Positions 25,902 through 38,645 of a stretch of DNA of 64,000 nt are shown here, in pieces; the first letter of the stretch is position 1; every line of letters starts with the position of its first letter. Source of the stretch: Lactarius indigo (taxonomy: Eukaryota > Basidiomycota > Agaricomycetes > Russulales > Russulaceae); assembly GCA_025766275.1 (NCBI GenBank), contig JAFKAC010000141.1, forward strand, positions 1 through 64,000, read 5' to 3'. Under the pieces are notes generated by a model, which saw only the letters and a program-made list of their open reading frames with translations, did not search any database and was not told the DNA's origin. The position numbers and the translations under genes were made by a program.

Positions 25902-28900
25902 ATGTCCGAGGTTTCCACTCTCCCGTCCTCATCATATCTCAACCACTCCTCTGCGACCTCACATCCAGAGCCATCGACATCTGGGACAGATCCTGCCCAG
26001 TTGCTCAGACAAGCTGCTCTGTCTAGCCGCAAACTCAAGCGTCGAAAGCTTGATTCAAACCCCATTACCTCACTTCCCAGGCCGTTACCGCGATCTATTG
26101 TTACCATACCTTCTATTGCTCTTGATTATGGCCCAGAGGAACCCTCGTCAACCACTTCCACAGAGGAGCGACCTCCCTCAACTCCTCTTGTTCCTGTCCA
26201 ACCATCAACTCCGACTCGGTCTCTGGCACATACCTCTCCACTCATTCGTGATGCTTCTAGTAGGGCTACTCCACAAATAACTCTGAGTGACGACCTTTCT
26301 ACTAGAGAGGAGGGTGAGATCAGCGAAAGCGAAGATACCCCTTTTCGACCACCACCCACGTCCACCACCATTTCTGGTGTCGTATATCACACCAGAGCCG
26401 AGTCTCCAGGCTTTGTTCAGTCTCCATTTGGTTCTCGTTCACCCTCTCTAAAGACTGAGGACACTTATCGACATGCTACCCCACCCTCTGTATCACGACG
26501 ACTCAGTGTGGAGGCACCACCTGTCACGCTAAAGATGCAGGCCCCTTTGGAATCTTTCAGGCTTGAGACCCCTCTCTATGTACTCGATACTCATCACGTG
26601 CGCCCTGGGCTCTCTTGTAGGTGGATTTCAAATTCCCATGTCTTTCCTAGGTCTAAACCGATTTGATTTACAGTAACACAGAGGCAATATGACACCGCTA
26701 AAGAAGTTATTCTTGACATTCTTGGATATGGTGTACCACCTGAGTACTTGATCGACTGTGGGCTCTCTAGGGAGATCATCTACTACGTTTTTACGGAACT
26801 TAATCTTCGTCTTCCAAATAACCTTGATATAGTGGGCATTCCTCCTTACCCACCACCCCCGGACGTGATCGCATCTATTCTCCTATCTCAGCCTAGCTAT
26901 TCGCTTCCTTCGGTGTCCCCAGAAAATCCTAGTGTTATTGATGACGCCGCAGCGCGTCCTGCTTTATCCCCACAACCCCATGGTATGTACATATCGCGTT
27001 CCCTTACTCCCTTCAAATAGGTTAATTGTTCCTTATACACAGACACGGTCGATTCCCCATGGCCACCAGCGTCAGCGCCGCATGAGGGTTCAACTTCTGT
27101 CTCACTCCTCGCTCTTAGCGAATCTACCTTAGCTGCTATGGAGCGTCAGCGAAAGCAAGAACTTCTCGCGCGAAAAGCTGTCCAAGAATCGAGGAAACGC
27201 AAAGAACCTGTGCCTCTCGCTGCCGCTGAGCCCTCTATGTCGCCAACTACTGCCACATCCACAGGAGCTGATGTTTCTGCTAGAGCTTCTACTTCTGCTG
27301 TGAGCGTAGAGGACTTTTTGAATAGTATCGGGCCCCCTCTCTATGATGGTGCTGATCCCGGCAAGACCTTATACCCGAGAATGAACCCGAAGACATGGAA
27401 GCATATTCGCCAGAATCCGCGGGTGCTTTTGAACGAAATTCTCTTCCAGACGACGATCAGCCTATGCCTTTGGTGGATAGGACATCTATGCCTCCATTCT
27501 CAGAAGACGCATCCCTTCCGATATCTGCCAGTGCCTCGGAAGCACACTTCTCATTTGAACGGGAGAAAGGCAAAACCCTCGTGTTGACAAATAAGACCCC
27601 ACAAATCTTGGAGAATCTGCCTGCTCGATCAAGGAGCGACGGGATACCGGCGCCGCCATCAATAAGGGATGATGGGTACGATTCTCGTCGATCATCCTCC
27701 ACCCCTCAGCCAAATGCACCTATCCCTCGGCGGGGTACGAAGCGTCCTGTTGCGGCCGATTTTGACTCGGATCCCGCACCGAAGGTGTATACACCGCCTG
27801 TGCTATCGCGTACTGGGTCTGGAGCCGGGCTCAACTATGGAGGTGGATATCATCCGAACCCGCATGTTCGACATAGGATGAATGGTGTGGCAGCTGGAGG
27901 GTTTGCAAGCCTGAACAGCACAAGACGATGTGTCATCGACGTCAGCGATAGCGAGGACGAGGCAAGCGAGGAAGAGCTGTCGCCGGTGACGAGTCTGTCC
28001 CGCCAGCCACAAAGTGGGGCACAACCGACTCCACGCGATAGTGCGTTGGCCTTGGAGCAGGAAATTGAGCGTATGCGCAAGATAATCCGGGAACGAGAGG
28101 AGTTGAAGCTACGAAAGCAAGCGGTAAGTTGCGAAGCCGCTTGGTCGACACAGGCAATTCAGTTTCTTTAGATGGCTTCAAATCGTTCCACGCCCGTTTC
28201 CAGGGAACCGCCTGGGGAGACCCGAGCATCTGAGGAGACTTCCGAGACGGATGGCATCGGCGTCGGCATCGGCGACTGCGACAACAGACGAGGTGCCGAG
28301 ATCCGAGACTGGTGACAACCAATCTTCCGAAAATGGTGCGTTCTTTTTTAGTTTTAGTCCGAATTGGGGTCTGGTCCGGTGTCTGTGTCAGCGTCTGTGG
28401 CACCACGCTTCTCGGATCGGAAGCATTAGTCTCGCGATCAGGCGCTAATCACGTGTGTGCAAGTTGCGTCCCGAATGTGATGAGTCGCTTTACTGCGGAA
28501 ACCCCTATCTATCACGATACCTTGGCGCGGAGCTGCTGTACGGCACTGGCTCGACTCTTTCTGTCCACAAATTTTACTTCCGCACGTCATTTCGCCATTC
28601 GTTTTTGCTAACTTAACTTTAAAACCCTGTTTGGAAGCAGTGCTGGCAAGCGCAAGTGCACTATCGTCGCTTCACTTTGAAGTGGGCGACCCGAGTCAGA
28701 GTCCAGGTCCGATAGCAAGCGCCCCTCCGCCTCCTGGCTCTACGCCCCTATCATTCGAAGACGGTAGTAAAGGCCAAGTTGCCGTAGCCATGCTTACATC
28801 GACCGGTCACTGCCCCTTCTTCCTTGTCTTCCCATCGAGCGCCCTCACTGACTAGTTTTGTTTATGCCATTTCCTTCCTCAACTCATCATCACATGTTTT

Positions 28901-30207
28901 CCGCCACCCGCATTCCCGTTCCGTTTTCGACTGTTCCAATCGAATCGAATTGCAGATCAATCCGCCACGCCTGCAGCAGGCAACCAAACCATCGGCGGAC
29001 CAGGCAAGTGTCCGTTATCATCTGTGTGATTGCCACGGAAGTCTCTTACCATCGTCCCCTCTTCAACCGCTCCATATCCCATACTCGCACACAATCCTCG
29101 ATTCGTGCTTCCGATCCGTGGCCACTACACGCTGGTATGCTTGCTTCATTGCATATGCTCCTGTCTCTCGCTTCCTCAAACATCACTGTGCTTCTTTGCG
29201 GATCGGGTTAAGATGCTTTTACAGCTCTCGCTGCCGAATCCCGGCAAGCATCAGCATCAGCGGCAAGGATTTTCCTCACACCTTTTGCGTCGACAACAAC
29301 CAACCTATTCTAATATCCTTTTTTTTTTTTTTGCTTACTTCATATGTTTTCCAACATTTTGTTCTTTCCGCTCTACACGCGCCCCTCATCGACCATCATT
29401 GCCATTTCCTTTTTACTTCTGTCCTTTTGGGTTTTATTTTAGGCTTCCTCAAAGACTTCGACACCCAGGCACATTAAAGAGTCAGCCCCTCATTGGCATC
29501 ACTCAGAAGATGGGCCGGAACGAGAAACTGTCGACGTCCCTGTGTCGGCTGAGGTGCGTCTCCCTTTCTTTATGCGTCTTATGGTCCTGTTGCCATGCGG
29601 GAGCAGCAATTCCTTCTGCGACCGTGTCGGTGCTGATGTCAAACGACACTTTTTTGAGCAGGTCTTGAATGACTCGCAAGCGCAAGTAAAGACGGGGTCA
29701 TCGTTCACTGCTTATAACTCTGTGCTATCTTACTATCCGTTTCTCAGTGGACGCTCACTTGGTCCGCAGGAGATGGTCGATACACTTAACCTTAAGCAGT
29801 TGAAGATGCAAGCCGCGGCGCGGCGCTTGAGTGAAAACCAATTAGAGAACGCACGGATCTGTCAGTTCGAGGTGCCTGGAGGCGGAGAATGCCGGGATGC
29901 GGATTGCGGCGATATGCATCTGAGCCAGCTCGAGGTAGAACCCAACGGTGCGCCACGTCCTCTTATACTGTGTTTATCTTGCGATGGCCATCATCTTATC
30001 GGCTGGATGCGGTTGGTGTTGGTGGTGGTGCATTTGTTTGCAGATGACGAGACTGCGCGATATCTGTGCGGGGATCAGAATGTGGCGCAGATAGTTCAAG
30101 CGCTCCAAGCGGCGCGTGCCCGGCGGCCAGAGGCAACATTCAACGAGCGCGTGAAAGAAGCCTGGGAAAGCATGCGGGTTCAAGCGAGCTTAGGCATCAA
30201 GACATGA
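25902..30207 (+). CDS. ZFC3H1/Red1-type zinc-finger protein
   Basis: This is likely the scaffold of the MTREC/PAXT-like complex that feeds RNAs to the nuclear exosome. MSEVSTLPSSSYLNHSSATS opens a long disordered, serine/proline-rich region with EEGEISESEDTPF. After an intron comes QYDTAKEVILDILGYGVPPE and YLIDCGLSREIIYYVFTELN, a block conserved in basidiomycete homologues. Further disordered exons include the helix MERQRKQELLARKAVQESRK and EQEIERMRKIIREREELKLR. Near the end, ICQFEVPGGGECRDADCGDM with the following HL forms the C-x9-C-x4-C-x3-H finger of the family. DDETARYLCGDQNVAQIVQA and the tail MRVQASLGIKT close the protein at TGA 30205-30207. Exon limits between 28.1 and 29.5 kb are uncertain, because this part is low-complexity and cut by several introns. 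Confidence 0.78.
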
Positions 30208-30871
30208 AGCAAGACGACGCTTTTTTTTTTTTTTGTCTCTCCTCTGACACTGTTCCCATTTATTATTTTGTTTTTTGTTTTTCTCGAACGACAAAAGGAG
30301 TGGGGACTCTCTTAATAAAAAATTTTAAAAACAGAAAAAGTGAAATGAGGGAAGGTCAGGCGGATGTTGTGTGCTTTCTCTTATACCACAGCACGGTGCG
30401 GAGGAGAAAAAAGGAGAGGGCTGTGTGGGTGTGCGCCAGAGTGGGGGTTCCGAGCCGGATAAGGGGATAATTGAACCTTGGCGTCTGGGCTAAGAAGTCT
30501 GGGAAAGGAAGTATGTGATTGTTTGGGGGTGTGCCTGGGAAAGTTCTGGATATAGATAAGCGGTTGTTGCTGGAAAAGGGATCCGATTTCGAGACCCTCT
30601 CAGAGCTCCCAAAAGGCCTCTCCTCTCCATCTCACCATCCTCATCTGGCCTTTGCCCCCATCTTCCCCCCCTTACCTCTTTAGTCCCCCCTGCCTTTTAC
30701 GGTCCGTCCCCTTTCCTGTCCCTGCTTCACTCACCTGCCTGTCCCCCCCTCCTCTACTCCTCCTCCCCCCTCCCCTCCATTTCATCCTCGCTTTTTCAAC
30801 TGACTAGACGCGTAGACTGTCCCCTCTCGTCTCTTTCCCGCGTCGCGTCCTCTTCCCCCCTTTCCTCTTGT
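30208..30871 (+). promoter_or_regulatory. Pyrimidine-rich promoter and leader of the MADS-box gene
   Basis: From about 30600 to 30870 the plus strand is dominated by C and T runs. This is common just upstream of strongly transcribed fungal genes. The left part has T and A runs that probably belong to the 3' end of the preceding gene. No coding sequence is seen. Confidence 0.45.
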
Positions 30872-32135
30872 ATGGCCTTTCGCCGCCCTTCTGCATCAAA
30901 CGTCTCTCCAGTTAATCCATACGCGTCCTATCCTCCCAACCCCCAGAATCAACCTTCTCAACCTACTACCATTCCACCCATGCAAGACGACTCTGCCAAG
31001 CGCGCCGACCCGGCTGCTCATCCCCCACCCACTGATCAGTTCATAAATGATCAAGATGCCAACGACAGTGCGGGCGACGATGACGAGGATGACGAGAAAC
31101 CAAAATCGGACAAGAAGACAGGCAGACGCAAGATTAAGATTGAATTCATTCAGGATAAATCGAGACGACATATCACGTTCTCAAAAAGGAAAGCTGGTCC
31201 GTCCTTTTTCCCTTGCTCTTTCCCTCTAACACGTCCACTCACGTACATCCAACATGTCTAGGCATTATGAAAAAGGTATCCTTGCTCTCCTATCTCGTCT
31301 TATCTTTTTGTTTTTTTCCAGTTTTCTAACCCCTCTTTTTTTCCCCTAGGCCTACGAACTTTCCACCCTCACCGGAACACAAGTACTCCTGCTCGTTGTC
31401 TCGGAAACTGGTTTGGTTTATACCTTTACCACCGCAAAGTTACAGCCCCTGGTCACACAGCCGGAGGGAAAGAACCTCATTCAGGCTTGTCTGAACGCTC
31501 CTCATGGCACACTCCCTAGTACTATGCCCGTCGGTCCTCCGATGGGCCGTTCCGTTCCAACACCAGGCATGTCCGGTGTTCCCCCTCATCACAACAACGT
31601 TCCCGGTGGGCTCTCCATTGGTGGTGACAAGGTCGATGACGGCGGTGATCAGGACGAGGATAACGAACGGACGGGCTCCAAACGCCGCCGCCGTGCATCC
31701 ACATCAGGGGCTGGCCCCGGCCCCGGTTCACGCGGCACACGCAGCAACTCAAACGCGGGTGGGGGTAATCCCTCCGCGTCCCCCCACAGCCCGGCGCAGG
31801 CATTGCCGCCTTCTATTGCTATACCTCCGCACGCCCAGGGTCCTCACTCGGCTCACCCTGGCGCTCCCAACCCTCAGATGGGCCTAGGGCCGTCACCGAC
31901 CACTGCATCTCCTGTGCAACAACCTACATCACCTCACTACACGCATGCCAGCCCAACGCAGCAATACCATCCAAGTGCTCACGGCGGTGCGGGACACGAC
32001 CTGTACGCGGCACAGTCTGGCCTCATGGCACCACCCGCTGCTCCTAGCTATGGTTTTGGCCAACCCGGGCAGCCAACCCCGCCTGGACAATGGCACGGAG
32101 CAGGAGCAGTTCAAGGTGGATATGCCCGGCGGTGA
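30872..32135 (+). CDS. MCM1: MCM1-type MADS-box transcription factor
   Basis: This is a DNA-binding factor of the SRF/MCM1 class that pairs with partners to control mating and cell-cycle genes. Exons 30872-31196, 31262-31275 and 31350-32135 join in phase to 374 residues. The MADS domain begins near residue 85 (TGRRKIKIEFIQDKSRRHIT), continues FSKRKAGIMKKAYELSTLTG and ends around TGLVYTFTTAKLQPLV. The 14-base middle exon codes for the GIMKK core of the DNA-binding helix. The N-terminus is proline-rich with an acidic DDDEDDEKPK run. The C-terminus is glutamine/proline/glycine-rich and contains KRRRRAS, a likely nuclear signal. It ends GGYARR. The family call is certain; the orthology to MCM1 follows from the MADS sequence. 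Confidence 0.93.
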
Positions 32136-34847
32136 AGCGTATGTAACTTGGATCTACTGGCTTAGGGTATACTCTTTTCGTCCCCGAGCTCCCACAATAC
32201 ACGCTTGAAGCATCCTTTTTCTTACGGGATACGGGATCGTGGCTGTCCCACTCTGTAACTATACTTGCGCCGCCTTTTTGTTGGTCTCTTCCCTTTTTAA
32301 GTGATGTTTACAATTACTTCTTGTTTCGCTGTCTTATGTCTACGATTTTTTTTTTCCCCTTCCCGTCCTTAACGACTGCCCTTCTGTGAAATATGCTTCC
32401 GGCTATTTTTCTTTGTTCTTTGTTCTATTCTTTCCGCCCCCTGCTTGCTTGCTTGCCTGTCCTGTATTACCCAATCGGTCTTTGCACGCGCTTTTTCGTA
32501 TTTCGTCTTTCCTGTCTCGTGTAGCCGTGTCTCCTGGATTGGACACCCTCCCCTCTATCTCACCACTTAGCTTAGGCCCCTATGTGTTGGCCGCAATATC
32601 GATGAATCGGAGACACTATGTAACACAAATAGACTCCGCACCTCTACGCGATGAGTGCGTTGACTTGACAGCTCTAATTTCCATCAAAGTCTACTGGATA
32701 CAAGACGTGATTCTCACAAGCCGCTCATGACAACGACTACCTGACCAACGCGCGTGAGCCCCTTCTCTTTGAACACATCTCCTGCAAGGGCCAGGATTGC
32801 CCATCCATTTTCGTGCGACGGAAAGTAGTGGACGGAGGCGAAAAAGGTAAGGAAGGGATGCCTCGATTCATTGACGAAAAAAAAAGGCCACAGCAATCAA
32901 TATTCCGGCCCAACAGTTTACAAATAACGGTTACCTCATAATGAACATTTATAATAAAAAAGTAAGGCGGTTCCCGCCCCGCAACTGTCATAATAAAGTA
33001 TATTGCAAAAAAAAAAAAAAAAAAAAAATGAACGGGCTCCCTCCAACGTTCATCGGTCAGCCTGTTGTAATCATTCTTTTCCTTCTTTCTACTCGCGAAA
33101 CAGCTGTAAGATAAACGTGGGTAATTTGCACTGCAAGGAGGAGGGTCCTTTCCTCCCTCTCGATTCGGGATGCAACGCCCGCTCCGCGATGATGATAGGA
33201 CCCTGATAGATGACGATGGAGGATGAAGGAGCTAGCCGACCCAGGCTTGGATACTGTAATGGCATGATGATGTATTGGAATAAACGTATGATGTTATAAT
33301 TATGAGTGTGGGTGAGCGATGACGTTCTGGTCCTCACCTCAGCACCCTCGAGGCGGTACTCCCCCTCATTGGCTCATCCTCTTTTTTTCGAGATGGGTCA
33401 GAACTTTAGGAAGTAATTTACATGTGGCGATGTGTCCCCCCGATCGCCGGCAGCGGTATGACCGGACTTGGATACCCACGGACGATTTTCTCTAGAAGGG
33501 AGTGTAAATTATTGAATGAAAGCTACACGCAAAAAGCAAACGCAGGCATATCACATATAATAACTTAAATACATTTGTAATAGTCCAGTAAGCCAGAGTT
33601 GATAGCAAGGGGACAGCTGCTGATCCAAAATGGTCTAGATGAGTAAAGTGTGCTTGTGTGAGAGGAACGAAAAAGGGGGTGCGCGTGTGACTGGAGTGAT
33701 GACAAAAAGGGCACGAGCGCCAAAGTAATGTGCGTGCGAGGAAACAAAAGAGGTCCATCCGCAAAAAATACGCAAAGCGCGCTCTCGCTCGCTGAGGTGC
33801 TGAGCAAGCAACTAAACAAAGCGAGCGCCGAGGTGGCTGAAATGTTGTACTGCGTGTTGTTGGGTGGGCAACAACGACCGGAGATCCTCGCCTTTCGAAC
33901 CCAAACCTTAATCATCATCTTTGCGCAGCGCCCGTCTTGTATTGTGGATGGGAGATGGGCAGGTGTTGGAGGGGAGGGGAAGACGGGTGCAAAACGGTAA
34001 CGGTACGATCACGGCACTGTCGATCCGCCCATCGGCGCCCAATAAGCGCAGCCCCTGTAAGTAGCAGGGCTGTACACATATGTGCGTGGGCAAGATAGGG
34101 TTTGGATATGACGCGCGCGATAGCAAAGATGGAACCCTCGGGGGAATGATTGAGTGAGAGAGTTGTATAGCACCGGCGGGTCATACCGTCCCCCCGAGAG
34201 CAAAAGAGGCTTTGCGACTGACTGGCGAGGGAGGCGGAAGAAGAACAATGGATAGTGGAAATGGGTCTTCGACGAGCGAGGCGCTCGGAGAACAAGACAT
34301 CTGATAGAAGCAGCATACGTGGCGTAGAGACGCGCTTACGCGTGTCAAGCACATGAAATCCTAAGATCTGGGGGAATGAGGGGGCCTAGGCACCAGCTGC
34401 TTGTCGCTCTTGTTACTTTGGGTCGTTGTATATGTTTGTTTTGTTATCATCAAGGAAAGATCCGGAAAATATGTCGCGTGCTGTATGTATATGCGCCACA
34501 TATGGCTTCGGCAGCACCGAGTGTGTCACGAGTTTAAGACGTGCGTGGAGGGGGAAGTCGTGCGCAAGAGAAAAGGCGTTGACGAATGAACCTTGACACG
34601 TTTCAGGCCAGGGGAGAGAGGGAGGTCAAGGGGCGTCTGCCGTCAAAGTGAGTGGACGACCCATAAACGGGGGTCGTACACCACCACACCTCCTTTGGTC
34701 CGTCCCGAGCCTGGCCAATTCCAACGTGACGGGTCGGGAGATGCAAGCACCTGCTCCAACAAACCAATCAAGCGAGGCGCTCCTAGCAACCGTTCCCATG
34801 TCCAAATGTCCTCAACTTTCCGCATCGAGTGCACCTCCGCGCCGCAA
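32136..34847. other. Long convergent region without recognised gene
   Basis: About 2.7 kb between the MCM1-type gene and the methyltransferase. It contains the MCM1 3' end, a long A run at roughly 33008-33028 and many short frames with biased composition. None of these resembles a protein family or can be linked by introns. A non-coding transcript is possible but not shown. Confidence 0.4.
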
Positions 34848-37800
34848 TCAAGACGCCTTCCACGCACAGAAGACTCGGAAGGTCCGGCTAAGCCGCTGTC
34901 TGGTGGGTCCCGCGGCTTCCAAGTCGTCCGAATCCAATGACTCCGCTGCTGACAGGTCGCTGCTGCCCTTCTTGGGTTGGACGCCAGCGGGGCGTGATGG
35001 CATGCGCCGAGCGCGCTGCTTCATTTGGTACTCGTCCCACTTCTCGCAGGCGTCGTCGAACGCCTTTCGGTCGCTTGTTCGCGCAAATGTCGGAATAGGA
35101 GTGTGAAATGCGGAGGTGGTGCGGGAGTTCATGTTGATGCAGTCGTGCATGTCACTGCGCCGCCCAAATCGATCAGCTCGGAAATTCAATCACCCCCAAA
35201 ATAAAACCAAGCACGCACAATTCGAACCGAGTCGACAGCACGTCGAATTCAGGCCTCGACATTCCAACAAGTTCTGTGCGGAACCTGTCCGCGTCGCCTG
35301 CGGGGCGTGACTGGGAATTACCTTTGTACATCTGGGGCTGCCGTCGCGTGTCTTGATACTCGCACACCCACTCCCACATCGCCTCTGTACATGCAATGAT
35401 TGCCATGATACGCATCGACAGGTGCAGGTTCAAGTTCTGCAGGTCGAACTTGAGCCGTTGATTTGGCAGGGTATTAAACCAGCTGGCCATGTTCATATCC
35501 TCGCCAACTGCATGCGAGTAAGCTGTGGTTGTGGTGCTATTCGAACGTTCTTCGGAAAACAAAGACGCTTCTGAGGATACGCGTGAGGATGTAGGGGGAA
35601 AGCTGCTCTTAGTCGGAGTGCCTGGGCTAGTTGGCAGATGAGATGTCGTCGTCGTCGGAGTTGTCTTCTGACGGGCTGTCTTTGTTCCAGGCGCAACAGC
35701 CGACTCGTCCAGGAGTACATATTGTTGGGCCTGATGCAGGATGTGACGGCCGCCGATCACCGTCACCGGCCCTGTCTTGTCAGGATACTTGCGACTTTGT
35801 TGTGCCGACCTGAGCTCGCCATCCGAATGGCTCGTCTCGCCAGTGGGTTGCGAAAGCTGCCATTGAACCTGTGCTAAATCATGCGGGGGGAACATGAACA
35901 TGATGGGTGCGTGCGATCGCACATCTACCAACCGTCAATGATTAAACATCGAGAAACCGGTGGCGAGAAGAAATGAGTAACAGACTTTTGAAATAGAGAG
36001 GCAACGAGTGAGCAAGCAAGGACAGGGGCGAAAGATTGATGAAACGAGCTGCGTGCATCTCAGTGTAGATGTATTCGAGTAAGGAGTGATCTCGAGGATT
36101 CAAAGGAGCGGCTGATTCTTGGCGCGAACTGTCAGAGGATAGTCGATTAGGGATGTCCAGCGAAGACATAGTATCGGTATCGTGGAGTGAAACTGGGAGT
36201 GTCGACAGGCTCGCAGTTCCAAACACACTAGGGAGGGAGGGAGAATATATAGATGGATTATAAAACGCGGAGGCAGATGTCGAAGTAGATCCATGTTGTG
36301 AAAGGTTCCATTGGTCATTGGTATCGTGGAATCCGTTAGGTTGGTGGTGTACTGGGAGCGGCGCTGTGAAAGAAGGACGGGGTGTTGTCGGCGATCGGTG
36401 TTGAGGAGGGAGGTCCAGAAATCGTCCAGGAAAGAACAAATCCTCTTCTACCATCTGAGATAGTTACGAGGTGTTGAAACACGTACTGATGCGCAGATAG
36501 AATACAACGCACCTCGATGGCGGCTCCAGGCTTCATCACTCGCGAGATCTCCTCGAATAAAAAGTCCCACTGCCGTGTAAGACGTAGTCAGAGGGGAGGT
36601 CAGGTTAGTCCAAGAAAATCTTCGTAGCTCACCTTGTCTTCGGGGATACCGTGGGCCAGGCGTTTAATGTGCCTAAACTCATTAGCAACTCATAATCGCA
36701 ACACTGTGGAGGTATGACACTCACACGAAGTCGAACTCTTCGTTTGGAAAAGGAAGGCCTTCGAGGCTGCGTATTTACGAAAAACCGTCAGTGGAATTAC
36801 GATAGAGGGACCAGGTGGACCAACCAGTTGGCTTGTACCCATGTAATCCGGGAGCCTAGATCGGAAGAGCGAAGAAGGGATAAATCAGGGTGCAGAGGCA
36901 CCAAATCAAGGCCTGTGCAAGGTGAGAAGAAATATTTGCACGTCATGGGGCATGCACTCGCCAACGAACTCGCAGTTCTGGATGAGTTGACGGTAACGAT
37001 GACAAGCTTATTTGAGCGCCGCCCGCAGTCAGAGTAGAGGGATAACTCACGCGCCATTGCTTTGCGCACTCTAAGATCCAATATCCGGAACCTGCAAGGT
37101 ATAGTAGTGACCAGAAAATGTGGGTTGCGAGGGTATGCTCACCACAGCCGAGATCGAGTCTACGGCCGCCGTGAGCACGTGGAATAAAAGACGAGGGAAG
37201 AAACGTACACTTTTGTGGGCGGAACGTCAAAGACATGAAAAGTATGACTTCCGGACAGTTGCTTGATGAACATCGTCTCCCATACATCGCTGTGGAGAAG
37301 ATTGGCACAGATTAAGCGGGTATACATATTGACAAGACGAACTGGTCGATGACGGGCCGCTCATAATTGAGAGGGTAAGGAGCCTCCTTTGCAGGATAAG
37401 GGTGATGCTTCTTGTTGCCTTTCATCTTGAACTGGGATTCGCGGGCAGCAGCGCCGAGTTTGAGCTCGTGCAAGATAGCGCGATCGGCAGTAGAAAATTG
37501 GGCGTCTTTTTTTGGTAAGTCTGCACGGGTGGTGGATGTGGCGGGGACGGCATGTGGACGCGAGGGAGGAGCGCCCTCTTTTCGCTTGTTGGCGCTTCTT
37601 CGGCGGGTGGGCATAAAATCGGCAAAGGGCTTGCAACTCAATGAGATTGGCGGACCGGATGACGTAGTAGAAACGTACCGGAACTGGGGATACACCAGCA
37701 AAGGGTGAGGTGACAACGATGGGAACCAGCTGAGGGTTTGTCTGATCTGGGACACCGGACGAAGTAGAAGGACGGGCGGGTAGTGCATGTCTACGGGTTG

Positions 37801-37864
37801 GGCGCGTCGGGGGATGCTCACTCGGGTGTGGACCGGAGGAAGTGTGGGGACGAGAGGCACGCAT
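34848..37864 (-). CDS. SAM-dependent methyltransferase (fungal, class I)
   Basis: This is a class I methyltransferase of a basidiomycete family with unknown substrate. The N-terminus is disordered (MRASRPHTSSGPHPSEHPPT). After an intron comes PFADFMPTRRRSANKRKEG, then PLNYERPVIDQFV. The SAM site is VPPTKVLDLGCGSGYWILEC; its LDLGC core sits on a 17-base exon (37143-37159). LDLVPLHPDL, SRITWVQANWL, HIKRLAHGIPEDK and EEISRVMKPGAAIEMVEEDL are the later motifs. A long serine/threonine-rich insert follows, then MRIMAIIACTEAMWEWVCEY and the terminal exon with SDRKAFDDACEKWDEYQ. The stop is at 34848-34850. An ATG 16 codons upstream (37912) is in frame and overlaps the stop of the ABM-like gene, so I prefer 37864. 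Confidence 0.8.
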
Positions 37865-37908
37865 GGCGGAGGAGCAGAACAGGTTGCCCGTGAGAACTAC
37901 GACATCAC

Positions 37909-38645
37909 TCATTCCCTATACTGCTTCAACAAAACCCTGATCAACTCCACCTCCTCTGTTATCCCCCTTATCTCCCTCCACCCCTGCCATTCGTCCGTGT
38001 CCAACGTACAACACCGTCTCCATACCTCGATGGTCTTCCACCCGATAACAAGCGCGATCTCCTCCGGGTTTTCCATCACTTGGCCATACGTTGCATCAAC
38101 TCCCTCGACTATCAATTTCTCCACGTATTTGTCCAAGCTCGCCTGCACTGCCTCCAAAGTGACACCTTCTTTAGGCTTTACTTTCCTTATCTCCGTCACT
38201 GGGGCCACCAGGCATGGAAGCGCCGCCGAACCCTCCCAGGACACATGAATCACTTTCCCCTGGGGGACCCCATCCTTTGCAGATGCCTCGAACATTTTGA
38301 TGAACCTATGCAGCCTCTCTTCGTCGGTCCCAAATTTCTCGTGAGCTTCGATCGTGTGCCAATCTGTTCGTCCCTTTTGAAATCAGCAATGCCTCAGCAC
38401 ACTCCAGTCAATCGGCTCCGCACTTAAAACTGCATATGCGTTGGGTTTCCCCACTCCATAGAATATTCTACGTCACATGTGTTGGTCAGGCCGTCACTCG
38501 TTGACCCTCTGGATTTGACTCACTCTTCCAATCCTGGTTGCCCGTAGAGCATTTCCAATGCGGGGTGTAATATGGACTGATCCTTAACGTACTCCTCCGA
38601 GCACGGCCAAGTGGCTATCTCGAACGCACTTCTCTTGTTAGCCAT
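37909..38645 (-). CDS. Dimeric alpha-beta-barrel protein (ABM-like)
   Basis: This is a small soluble protein of the ferredoxin-like, antibiotic-biosynthesis-monooxygenase-like group; its reaction is unknown. ATG at 38645 gives MANKRSAFEIATWPCSEEYV, then an exon ECRIFYGVGKPNAYAVLSAE followed by DWHTIEAHEKFGTDEERLHR. The second half reads APVTEIRKVKPKEGVTLEAV and ENPEEIALVIGWKTIEVW. Two copies of the barrel unit seem present, the second ending in the VIGWKT strand. The stop TGA (37909-37911) overlaps an ATG of the downstream methyltransferase frame. A shorter relative lies at 60.1 kb. Confidence 0.7.

Noticed and set aside
34490..34540. Short match to the GCTTCGGCAGCAC start of U6 snRNA
   Set aside because: The conserved ACAGAGA box and downstream U6 sequence are absent; a match of about 13 bases is likely chance.
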